From Roseiarcus sp963717215 (lineage in GTDB: Bacteria > Pseudomonadota > Alphaproteobacteria > Rhizobiales > Beijerinckiaceae), in NCBI GenBank assembly GCA_963717215.1, contig CAVQVS010000008.1, positions 248,001-312,000 of the forward strand: DNA of 64,000 nucleotides, in the 5' to 3' direction. Below, piece after piece: positions 1 to 7,854 of the stretch. Below the pieces are notes generated by a model, which did not search any database, was not told the origin of the DNA, and was given only the letters and a program-made list of their open reading frames with translations. The translations under genes were made by a program, and so were the position numbers. The stretch's first letter is position 1; each line of letters begins with the position of its first letter.

Positions 1-377
1 CGCAGATAAGAAGAATGCTCATCAACTAAACCCGCCAGCCCTAGTTACGCCCCACCGGGGCCCTAACTGACCCGTTGCGGAATATCAAGCGAGGTCGAGG
101 ACGCCTGGCGGGCCGCAAACGCGGACCTTCGTAGCGGCGGTACGTGGGAATGACACTTGCAGGACAAAACATGCGTCTTCCATTCACTGTCTGAATACGC
201 TATTATATCAATCTCCGCCTCTCTCATCGAAGCTTGTCTCTGGCGCAGCGACGGATCAACGTTGAACAACCTCGAAAAATCGTGGCTTAAGAGGCCGGCG
301 CGCTATCATGGTGTCCATGTTCGCCATGCCGTCCGCTCACCAAAGCTCGTGAGCCCCTCGACAGTCGGAAGTGAGCC
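1..377. other. Left-edge region with no supported gene
   Basis: I see only short, overlapping open frames on both strands with no recognisable protein, no ribosome binding site ahead of them and no tRNA-like sequence. The region is presumably the upstream control region of the acyltransferase gene that starts at 378. No convincing promoter could be picked by eye. Confidence 0.5.
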
Positions 378-1592
378 ATGACAACGGTACGCAGCCAGGG
401 TCACTTCGAATCGCTCGACGGCCTTCGCGGAGCGGCCGCGCTCGCAGTTGTAATCCATCACTCGTTGAATGCTTATCTTCATACCGAAACTCAGAATTGG
501 TGGCTTTTCACGCCGATACTCCGTGCATTGGCGGCCCGGCTCGGTCATCCGTCTGTCCTTTTATTCTTTGTGCTTAGCGGATTTGTATTATATGTAAGCT
601 TTTTGCGGGGTCACGACAACTCGTATGGTTCGTTTTTATCCCGCCGTGTATTTCGGCTCTACCCGGCGATGATCCTCGCCGTCGCAGGGGCCGCACTGCT
701 GCATTGGCTGCAGTCCCCTCGGAACTGTTCTCAAATCGACCCCTGGATAGCGTTGTGCTGGTGCCACGACCTCACCGTCGGCGAGACGTTCCGAATCATG
801 TCGCTTTTGGGATTGCGCGCCGAAGATAACCTTCTTAACCCCGTTCTTTGGAGTTTGTTCATCGAGTTGCGTTTCTCGATCATCTTCATGCTGCTCGCGG
901 CGCTCTGCGGAAGGAGCTGGGTAGTCATATTTGGAGTTGGCGCTGCTGCTTACTTTGGTGGCGCCCATTTGCTGGCGTCGCTTGGTTACCGTGAACCTTT
1001 CCTAACAGGCGATTTGCTCGCCAGCACTGCCGGCGTGACTCTGTATTACCTTCCAAGCTTCATACTCGGCATGCTGGTCGCGGATATTCTCCACAAGCGT
1101 GTGGGATCTAACTTTTGGCCGCGTTCGAACTGGATCAAAACTAGTATTTTGGTGATATTGTTCGCACTTGAGATGGCCTCTGACTCGGACATCTTGCGGG
1201 AGTTTCTGTTTGCCGCAATTATTTTCTTTATTTGCCTCGGTGGCTGGTTTGACACCCTGCTCCGCCGTCGACCTTTTCTCTTCCTAGGGCGCGCCTCCTA
1301 TAGCCTCTATCTGATTCACTTACCGATCTTGTTTGCGATGACGTATTGGCTCCAACCTACAATCGGGATAACGGGGGCAGTGCTGATCGCCCCCGTATTG
1401 TCGCTGATCATCGCTCGCGCAATGTATTCTCTGATTGAGGTTCCGGGCATCAGCGCCGGCCGAAGGTTTGCAGCCCTGTTCGCGCGGCGAGCGAGCGGGT
1501 CCGACTTTGCTCTCCGCGAATTGGAAGCCGGCGCTCCCAGCAACGGAAGCCCATCTCCGCGTCCCGGCCATGCGCTTATTATCAAACGATAG
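378..1592 (+). CDS. Acyltransferase family 3 membrane protein (OafA/YrhL-like)
   Basis: A 404-residue integral membrane protein of the acyltransferase_3 family, which transfers acetyl or other acyl groups to cell-surface sugars such as O-antigen or exopolysaccharide. The N-terminus has the family signature DGLRGAAALAVVIHHS, with the conserved His in the first membrane segment, followed by the RRVFRLYPA arginine motif near residue 90; about ten hydrophobic segments follow. Length is normal for the family without a C-terminal SGNH domain. Its DNA is visibly richer in A+T than the rest of the window and it stands alone, with no polysaccharide genes beside it, so it may have been acquired laterally. 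The substrate cannot be told from sequence. Confidence 0.88.
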   Translation: MTTVRSQGHFESLDGLRGAAALAVVIHHSLNAYLHTETQNWWLFTPILRALAARLGHPSVLLFFVLSGFVLYVSFLRGHDNSYGSFLSRRVFRLYPAMILAVAGAALLHWLQSPRNCSQIDPWIALCWCHDLTVGETFRIMSLLGLRAEDNLLNPVLWSLFIELRFSIIFMLLAALCGRSWVVIFGVGAAAYFGGAHLLASLGYREPFLTGDLLASTAGVTLYYLPSFILGMLVADILHKRVGSNFWPRSNWIKTSILVILFALEMASDSDILREFLFAAIIFFICLGGWFDTLLRRRPFLFLGRASYSLYLIHLPILFAMTYWLQPTIGITGAVLIAPVLSLIIARAMYSLIEVPGISAGRRFAALFARRASGSDFALRELEAGAPSNGSPSPRPGHALIIKR

Positions 1593-2009
1593 GGCCCAAA
1601 GATTTGTCGCAGGACCGGCCCGAGATAAAGACAAGCCCGGAGACTTGGCCAGCGACCGAGTTCGTCTCACCTGTACTTTCCGGCTGGGAGCGCCTGCTCC
1701 GCCTGGCTGATATCGAGAATCCACCGCTCGACCCCGCGGGGGCGACTCACCGTCGACAAAAGCTGGATCTTCGTTCCAGTTGCATAAAAGAGATGTTAGG
1801 CGCCTGAAAGCATTGAACCGAGCGCAAAAGTGCACAGCCGCTTGTCTGACCTTACCGCGGCCAGCACTCGCCTATGACGCCTGGACTCAAGCGCCATGCC
1901 GACATTGCCAACAATTCATGCTGAGCGCTGCGCGTCGCCCTTCTAATGCCCCGGTCGGTCTGCTAGTGCGCTTTCTCTCTTTTTACCGTCCGCTCAAGGT
2001 CCTCCCCCC
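1593..2009. other. Intergenic region, no gene seen
   Basis: About 417 bases between the acyltransferase and the ABC transporter. Short frames exist on both strands but none resembles a protein. No clear terminator hairpin with a T-run was found after the acyltransferase. The promoter of the transporter should lie here. Confidence 0.5.
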
Positions 2010-4190
2010 ATGCGCATGTTGAGCCTCGCGCTCTTCGCAGTCCTCGCCCTCGTCATTGGCGCCTACGAAGAAAATGGGATGACCCTCCTGATCGGTGTCG
2101 CATCGGGACTGGCCGCCGTCGCCGCCCTGCCGCGCTGGCAACTATCGACCTTCCTCACCCTCCTCTGCGACCTGTTCGCGATCGAAACGGTGGTGTTCGG
2201 CTTATGCGACCTGGCCGCGCTCTTGGGCTATTGGCCGAAGAGCCTCGAAGAATATCAACTCCCCACCTATCTGCCCTTGGCGACAGCGCTTTTCATTCTC
2301 GCCATTTTCGCCGTCTCGCATTTTCGGCTGGTGCGTAAAATGATGACGATCGCCGATCCGTTCTTCGCTGCGCGGACCCCGATTTCGATCCGGCCCTTGC
2401 CTGCTGCGCCTATCATTCTGCGGCAGGATCTCTACGCCCGCATCAACGTCTATTTCCTGATCCTGATCAATCAATTCCAGGTCGCGTTGGCGCTGCGTTT
2501 CAACTTCTTCCAGCGGGATTTCGGCAACGCCATTCAGGTCGCCGACGAAGCCCACCGGGTCGCGTTCTGGTACCAGCTCATGGTCGTTTTCGTGCCGCTG
2601 GCGACGATCGCTATCGTTGCCGGCATCGTCGAGTTCTTCGTCGCCTCGAATTTCGTGCTGCAATGGCGCCGATGGATGACGGCCTCTTTCACCGCGCGCT
2701 GGCTGACGCATTCGATGCACTATAAGATCGCGCTCTCCAACGCCGCGGACCATCCGACAGACGACGCCTCGGAGGAGTTCGCAGGCCAACGCATCTCGGC
2801 CGACAACCCAGATCAACGTATCTCTCAGGACATCGGCGGCTTCATCAACGGCACTGGCACCGGCATTAATTCCGGCAACGCCGGCATTTACAACTACACC
2901 ATCCTGGCGATCTCTTCGGCGACCAATCTGGTGTCGTTCTCGATCATTCTGTGGGGAATTTCCAATTCCCTCAATGCGCCGATTTTCGGCATGCGAATTC
3001 CGGGCTTCCTGTTTTGGGTCGCGGTCCTTTACGCTTGCCTAGCAACAGGCGTCACCCAGCTCATCGGCCGGAGCCTGTCCAGGCTTTACTTCCGTCAGCA
3101 GTCGGTTGAGGCGAACTTCCGCTTCGATCTCGCGCGCATTCGCGAGTACAGCGAACAGATCGCCCTTCTCAAGGGCGAAGGTCGCGAGATCGACCGCGCC
3201 AGCAGCGTGTTTGGCGATGTGGTGCGAACGATCCGCCGGATCATTCATGTGCGCACATGGCTCACCGCCTTTACCCAGTTCTACAGCCAGATATCCGTCA
3301 TCATTCCCTATGTGATTGTCGCGCCGTTCTACTTCGCGAAAATCGTCGACTTCGGCCGCTTCAATCAGTCGGCCGACGCGTTCGGCAACGTCAACGGCGC
3401 GATGAACTTCTTTGTCGACCGTTATGTCGGTCTCGCCGATTTTCGCGCCGCGGTCGAGCGACTGACCTCGTTCGAGGACGCCATCGCCCGGACACGCGCG
3501 GACGAGAAAAAGACGCCGCGCTTGATGGCGGCCTCGTCGGAGGCGCCCACCCTTGCGCTGAACAATGTCGAGCTCGCGTTGCCGGACGGCCGAAAACTGG
3601 CCCGTGTCGCCGACTTGGTGTTGGTCCCGCAGGAACCCACGATGCTTGTGGGACCCTCTGGGGCCGGCAAGTCGACGCTCTTTCGCGCCATCGCGGGTTT
3701 GTGGCCGTACGGCTCAGGCGAGATCCATCAGCCGGCCTACGCCAAGCTCATGCTCTTGCCGCAGCGGCCCTATATTCCGATCGGACCTTTGCGTGAGGCC
3801 CTCGCTTATCCGGCGGCAAGCGCCCATTTTTCCGACGAGAAACTGCGCGAGGCACTGGTCAAGGTCGGCCTGCCGGCGCTCGCCGACCGTCTGGACGAGA
3901 ACGAGAATTGGCAAATGCGCCTGTCCGGCGGCGAGCAGCAGCGTCTAGCGGTTGCGCGCGCGCTATTGGCTGAGCCGGACTGGCTGTTCCTGGATGAGTC
4001 GACCGCCTCGCTCGACGAGAAGAGCGAGGCCAATCTCTACCGCGCGATCGTCGAAACGCTACCGCGCGCGACGCTCGTCTCGATTGGCCACCAGGCGACG
4101 ATCAACCAATTTCACAAGCGGCGAATCACATTCGAAACCCAGGACGGGGGCCCAGCTACGGTCAGCGCCGAACCAGAGCCGGCGACGTAA
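2010..4190 (+). CDS. SbmA/BacA-like ABC transporter, fused permease and ATPase
   Basis: A 726-residue half-transporter. The first ~110 residues are extra hydrophobic segments; residues ~140-460 form an SbmA/BacA-type membrane domain (ABC_membrane_2), and the C-terminal third is a nucleotide-binding domain with Walker A GPSGAGKST near residue 548, signature LSGGEQQ near 637 and Walker B WLFLDEST near 658. E. coli YddA and the mycobacterial cobalamin/peptide importer Rv1819c have the same fused architecture, whereas SbmA and BacA lack the ATPase. In rhizobia BacA-type proteins affect peptide uptake and very-long-chain fatty acid lipids. The substrate here is unknown. It appears to be a single-gene unit. 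Confidence 0.85.
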   Translation: MRMLSLALFAVLALVIGAYEENGMTLLIGVASGLAAVAALPRWQLSTFLTLLCDLFAIETVVFGLCDLAALLGYWPKSLEEYQLPTYLPLATALFILAIFAVSHFRLVRKMMTIADPFFAARTPISIRPLPAAPIILRQDLYARINVYFLILINQFQVALALRFNFFQRDFGNAIQVADEAHRVAFWYQLMVVFVPLATIAIVAGIVEFFVASNFVLQWRRWMTASFTARWLTHSMHYKIALSNAADHPTDDASEEFAGQRISADNPDQRISQDIGGFINGTGTGINSGNAGIYNYTILAISSATNLVSFSIILWGISNSLNAPIFGMRIPGFLFWVAVLYACLATGVTQLIGRSLSRLYFRQQSVEANFRFDLARIREYSEQIALLKGEGREIDRASSVFGDVVRTIRRIIHVRTWLTAFTQFYSQISVIIPYVIVAPFYFAKIVDFGRFNQSADAFGNVNGAMNFFVDRYVGLADFRAAVERLTSFEDAIARTRADEKKTPRLMAASSEAPTLALNNVELALPDGRKLARVADLVLVPQEPTMLVGPSGAGKSTLFRAIAGLWPYGSGEIHQPAYAKLMLLPQRPYIPIGPLREALAYPAASAHFSDEKLREALVKVGLPALADRLDENENWQMRLSGGEQQRLAVARALLAEPDWLFLDESTASLDEKSEANLYRAIVETLPRATLVSIGHQATINQFHKRRITFETQDGGPATVSAEPEPAT

Positions 4191-4322
4191 TCGCGGGCTG
4201 GCGCGTACGGACGCGCAGGCTTGTTCATGGCATCTATCGCACGCTCCATCCCGGGCTTCTAATCCCAGGGAAAAGCGCGAAGGAGCCAAACCGGCTCCAT
4301 CCCGAGGCAAAGCGCTAACAGC

Positions 4323-4793
4323 TCAGAGCGAGCGGGCGAGTCGCAGCGCGCCGCGCGGTCCCTTGATGACCAGATCGCCGTTGACCAAGTCCCACGTCGG
4401 GCTGCCGACCAGCGCGGACAGGAAGCCCAGTTCGACCTGCATAACGTCCTTGGGGCACTGCTTTTTGGTTAGCGCATAGGGACCGACGGCAAGATGCTGG
4501 TCCTTGACCGGATAGAGCGTCGCCGACCACGAATTGCAGCCGGTAAAGCCGGAACCCCGCAGCGTCCCGTCAATTTTCAGGCTGATGTCCATTCCCGGGG
4601 GCACCGGCTTGCCATTGAGTTCCTTGAGCGACCAGGTCTGGTCGAGCGGAAAGTTCTTCTGCTGCGGCGGCAGCGGCTTTGGCGTGTCGTCTTCTCCTTC
4701 GCTTTGCGGACCCTTGTGCCCGGCAGCGTAAGCCGTGGCGGCTAAACAAAGGGCCGCGGTGAAGGCGGCAATAATCGAGATTGATTTCCTCAT
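4323..4793 (-). CDS. Secreted META-domain protein (HslJ-like)
   Basis: 156 residues. The first ~23 form a typical signal peptide ending at AYAAG, so the product is probably periplasmic. After a charged, proline-rich linker, residues ~50-150 match a META domain: WSLKELNGKPV near the start, then the family's FTGCNSW and the closing GDLVIKGPRGALRL. META-domain proteins such as HslJ are small beta-barrels linked to envelope stress or novobiocin resistance; a precise role is not known. It lies just upstream of, and divergent from, the hsp20 gene, so both may respond to stress. Confidence 0.75.
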   Translation of the reverse strand: MRKSISIIAAFTAALCLAATAYAAGHKGPQSEGEDDTPKPLPPQQKNFPLDQTWSLKELNGKPVPPGMDISLKIDGTLRGSGFTGCNSWSATLYPVKDQHLAVGPYALTKKQCPKDVMQVELGFLSALVGSPTWDLVNGDLVIKGPRGALRLARSL

Positions 4794-4920
4794 ATGGTTG
4801 GACCTCGATATCCGGAGGCGACGGCCCCCCTTTGAAAAATTCCCTGGCGCTCGGCGGCGCGCCCGGAAAGGGCTCCTCTGACCCCAGAGCTAGCATTTTT
4901 TGTGGCGAAAGCCACAGCCG

Positions 4921-4952
4921 CCCTTGAAATTGCGTTGTCGAACCAAAAATTA
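4921..4952 (+). promoter_or_regulatory. Putative RpoH (sigma-32) heat-shock promoter of hsp20
   Basis: CCCTTGAAA at 4921-4929 matches the -35 element of heat-shock promoters, and CCAAAAAT at 4943-4950, 13 bases further on, is an imperfect match to the -10 consensus CCCATWTA. A start site near 4958 would give a leader of about 80 bases that contains the thermometer hairpins described next. The -10 match is weak. Confidence 0.5.
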
Positions 4953-4969
4953 CTGAGCGTGAGGTCAAA

Positions 4970-5040
4970 GGCTTCACAGCGGCGGCGCAGCCAATGTCTG
5001 GGGCGCCAGCCGTCATATCGCTCACCAGAGGATGTGATCC
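4970..5040 (+). promoter_or_regulatory. ROSE-type RNA thermometer in the hsp20 leader
   Basis: Three consecutive hairpins can be drawn: GGCT/AGCC (4970-4973 with 4989-4992), CTGG-GGCG-CCAG (4998-5009), and a long one ending at the start codon. In the last, 5012-5023 pairs with 5028-5038 around the loop ACCA. The core is 5'-UCGCU-3' against the Shine-Dalgarno sequence AGGA, with one bulged G at 5020. This is the diagnostic ROSE motif, in which U(U/C)GCU masks the ribosome site and melts at heat-shock temperature. ROSE elements are known before small heat-shock genes in rhizobia, which fits both gene and lineage. Confidence 0.8.
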
Positions 5041-5517
5041 ATGTCAAATTACGACCTTTCACCGTTTTACCGTTCCACCGTCGGGTTCGATCGTCTCTTT
5101 TCGATGCTCGACAGGGTCGCTGGCGGCGAGCAGAACGCGCCCACCTACCCGCCCTACAACATCGAGCGCACCGGCGAAGACGCTTACCGGATCACGCTCG
5201 CGGTGGCCGGGTTCGCCGAGAGTGAGCTGTCGGTTGAGACCCGCGAGAACACGCTGACAGTACGCGGGACCAAGGAAAGCGCCCAGCAGGACGAGAAGCG
5301 CGACTTGCTCTATCAGGGCATTGCCGCTCGGGCCTTCGAGCGCCGCTTCCAACTTGCCGACCATGTTGTCGTGACGGGCGCCGCGAGCGAGAACGGTCTG
5401 CTGCATATCGACCTCGTTCGCGAGGTCCCCGAGGCCCAGAAGCCGCGGACGATCGCGATCAACAAGGGCGCCAAGACCATCGAAGCCGTTAAGGCCCCAT
5501 CCGCCAAGGCTGCTTAA
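5041..5517 (+). CDS. Small heat-shock protein, Hsp20/IbpA family
   Basis: 158 residues, a cytoplasmic ATP-independent chaperone that holds unfolding proteins. The alpha-crystallin domain spans residues ~35-140: YNIERTGEDAYRITLAVAGF opens it, ENTLTVRGTK lies in the middle and FERRFQLADHV near the end. The N-terminus (SPFYRSTVGFDRLFSMLD) is the usual IbpA-type arm. The start codon is preceded by GAGGA at 5028-5032, which lies inside the thermometer hairpin. A terminator follows 31 bases after the stop, so the gene is monocistronic. Confidence 0.95.
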   Translation: MSNYDLSPFYRSTVGFDRLFSMLDRVAGGEQNAPTYPPYNIERTGEDAYRITLAVAGFAESELSVETRENTLTVRGTKESAQQDEKRDLLYQGIAARAFERRFQLADHVVVTGAASENGLLHIDLVREVPEAQKPRTIAINKGAKTIEAVKAPSAKAA

Positions 5518-5547
5518 ACCAGAGCAGACTTAGGCACAGGTAAATGC

Positions 5548-5573
5548 GGCGTCCCGGTTGGGGCGCCCTTTTT
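5548..5573 (+). terminator. Intrinsic terminator of hsp20
   Basis: GGCGTCCC (5548-5555) pairs over all eight bases (one G-T) with GGGGCGCC (5560-5567) across the loop GGTT, followed by C and five T at 5569-5573. This is a textbook rho-independent terminator just after the hsp20 stop. It also separates hsp20 from the convergent gene ending at 5577. Confidence 0.85.
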
Positions 5574-5576
5574 CGT

Positions 5577-6352
5577 CTATTGGAACAAGGCCGGGGGAAC
5601 GAAGCCTACCTTCGCTTTGTCATCCGCCTCGGTGGACGAGCCTTGAGTTGTAGACGCGGAGGCGGGGGGGCCTTCGCCGATCTCGATCGAATGGGAGTCG
5701 ATCCGCTTCTGCTCGGAATCATTGTTTTCACTCGGCCGGGCCGCCATCGAGCCTGATCCGTCCACTTTCGCCGTTTCACGCGGTGCGGGAGGCGGCAAAG
5801 GCGGGTTGATGATCGGCTTGCGTTCCGTCGGGGCGGACTTCAGCCTGGCCTTAATCCCGCCCCGCGTTTCTCCGACGCCGTAGGGGCTGACGGCCGCGGG
5901 AATATGGACGTTCGCTGGACCGCCGTAAGTCGATTTGGCCATCGCGGCCGCTGCGGGCGGGCCGGCGAAGCCGGGTCCCAGCGGTGATCCGACGCCACTG
6001 GATTGAGGCTCGCCAAACTCTGCGTCGCGAGCCTCGGGCGCGGGTGCCCAATTTCGGGCGGGGTAGTGAAGTGCTCGAGGATTTGACCGTTCCTGGCGTC
6101 GATGATGAGACGCTGATGACGCGCGGGACCGGCGCTGACGTCCGCAAGATAAACTCCCGGCCGGCGCATAAGCGGCGCCATCAACACGTATCCTTGAGCC
6201 TCGAGACCTCGTTCGATGTCGCCGGGGAACGGCGCTTCCCACGGCGGCATCCATTGGGCGACCGCGGCAGGAGCGAAGGCCACGGCGATTGGCGCGACGA
6301 GCAAGAGGGTCGCCAAGCAACGGCCGAGCGCTCCATTCAATTTGATCGTCAT
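5577..6352 (-). CDS. Secreted proline-rich hypothetical protein (frameshifted)
   Basis: Two frames together make one protein. The first, starting at the ATG at 6350-6352, encodes a signal peptide (MTIKLNGALGRCLATLLLVA) ending near AVAQW, then a small domain (GLEAQGYVLMAPLMRRPGVY, HQRLIIDARNGQILEHF) resembling PepSY-like stretches. The second frame takes over between about 6050 and 5990 and continues with a low-complexity, proline- and alanine-rich tail to the stop at 5577. The reading frame therefore breaks once, either a real lesion or a one-base sequence error. I do not recognise the family; a periplasmic or surface location is likely. It lies 55 bases downstream of threonine aldolase on the same strand. 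Confidence 0.55.
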
Positions 6353-6407
6353 GGGATCGTTCCAGGGTATCACGGAAGGCGATCCTGAGACGCCGAATGC
6401 GGCGCGG

Positions 6408-7490
6408 TTACGGCGTCGCCACGGCCGAGTCCGTAACCTCAGCGCAAATGCTGATGAGCCGATCAATTTCTCTTGATTCGGTTTCGAACGAGGCCACCAA
6501 CCTCACCAATGCTTCGCCCTTTCGAGGGACGCGCTCCGGCGCGAGCGATCGGGTGCTCCAATCGTGGAACACTGCCCCTGCGGCGCGCCAGCGCTCGACC
6601 ATTGCTTTTGGCGCAACGACAAAGACTTCGTTGGCCTCCGTTGGCCATGCGAGGCGCACGCCCGGCGTCCCCGCGAGGCCGCGAGCGAGCCGACGCGCCG
6701 AGCCGTTTGCTTGTTCGGCCAGCCGCAACCAGAGTCCGTCCGCGAGGTAAGCCTCCATTTGCGCGCCGAGAAAGCGTCCCTTGGACAGCGTCTGACCGCC
6801 CCGCTTGCGCTGAAAGGCGAAATTCGCCGCGCCGGCGGAATCGAAAAACACGACGGCTTCGCAAGCAAGCGCGCCATTCTTCGTCGCGCCAAGCGTCAGA
6901 ATGTCGACCCCGGCGCGCCAGGTCATGTCGGCCGGCGTCGCCTCGGCGGAAATGAGCGCGTTGGCGAAGCGCGCGCCGTCCATATGCACGCTGATCCCGT
7001 TGCGGTGAGCGATCGAGCTGAGCTCCGAAACCTCGCTCACGTCGTAGATCGTGCCAGCCTCAGTCGCCTGAGATAGCGACAGCGCGCCGGGCTGCGCCGA
7101 TTTCACGAGCCCCCGTGGAAACCTCTCTAAGGTCTCCCGAAGGCCTTCGGGAGTGATCTTGCCGCCTTCTCCTGCGATCCCAACCAATTTCGCCCCTGCG
7201 GTGAACAGCTCCGGCGCGCCGCATTCGTCGTCGTGGATATGCGCTTCCTCGTGACAGAAAATGGCATCCCATGGGTCAACCAGAGCGGAAAGCGCCAAGG
7301 CGTTCGCCGCCGTGCCCGTCGCTACCAGAAAAGCGACGACTTTGGTCTCAAATACCTCGCTCAGAAGCAATTGCGCTCTCGTGGTATAGTCATCGGCGCC
7401 GTAGGCCGGCGCGTTGACCCGCGATGACGCCACGATCGCATCCAGAATCTGCGGCGCCACGCCGGCGCCGTTGTCACTGGCGAATTTCAT
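6408..7490 (-). CDS. ltaE: Low-specificity L-threonine aldolase
   Basis: 360 residues, a fold-type I PLP enzyme that cleaves L-threonine or L-allo-threonine to glycine and acetaldehyde. The PLP-binding lysine is K204 in TLGATKNGAL, the Asp contacting the cofactor is D171 in HMDGARF, and the N-terminus FASDNGAGVAPQ is typical of the beta-eliminating lyase family. Length is standard. It runs away from gltB, so the two share the upstream region. The other possibility is a close relative acting on other beta-hydroxy amino acids. Confidence 0.9.
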   Translation of the reverse strand: MKFASDNGAGVAPQILDAIVASSRVNAPAYGADDYTTRAQLLLSEVFETKVVAFLVATGTAANALALSALVDPWDAIFCHEEAHIHDDECGAPELFTAGAKLVGIAGEGGKITPEGLRETLERFPRGLVKSAQPGALSLSQATEAGTIYDVSEVSELSSIAHRNGISVHMDGARFANALISAEATPADMTWRAGVDILTLGATKNGALACEAVVFFDSAGAANFAFQRKRGGQTLSKGRFLGAQMEAYLADGLWLRLAEQANGSARRLARGLAGTPGVRLAWPTEANEVFVVAPKAMVERWRAAGAVFHDWSTRSLAPERVPRKGEALVRLVASFETESREIDRLISICAEVTDSAVATP

Positions 7491-7854
7491 GCTCGCTCCG
7501 CTTGATTTGAGCAGACAATCTGCGTCAGATTTCGCCGCCCTGGCAATTCGCTCTCACGCCGGGGTGAAGCGGCGAAAAATTTTGTCAAGCCGCTTGTGCC
7601 GGCGTTCCATTTCTGTCATGGTCGGAAAATAGGACAGTTGTGCTGACCATTTTTTGTGCGGCGAGGCTGGGGCTTCGGCGCCAGCAGAAGAGCAGGGCTC
7701 AAGCGTTGTCGGATCGAACGACAAAGACGGATCGAAAAAAATCCGACGCGTGACGCTCTTGAGCTGCGCGTTAGCAGCCGCCTTTGTCCACCTTGAGCCT
7801 GAAAATTTGCAATAACGGTCGCACCCAGGTGCGCGACCGCCCGGGAGCGGAAAG
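7491..7854. other. Divergent intergenic region between ltaE and gltB
   Basis: 364 bases carrying the promoters of ltaE (leftward) and gltB (rightward). The gltB start is preceded by GGAGCGGAAAG. I looked for a sigma-54 element (TGGC-N7-TTGC) for nitrogen control of gltB and found no convincing match. No gene is visible. Confidence 0.5.

Noticed and set aside
7491..7854. Sigma-54 promoter for gltB
   Set aside because: No TGGC-N7-TTGC pair with correct spacing was seen.
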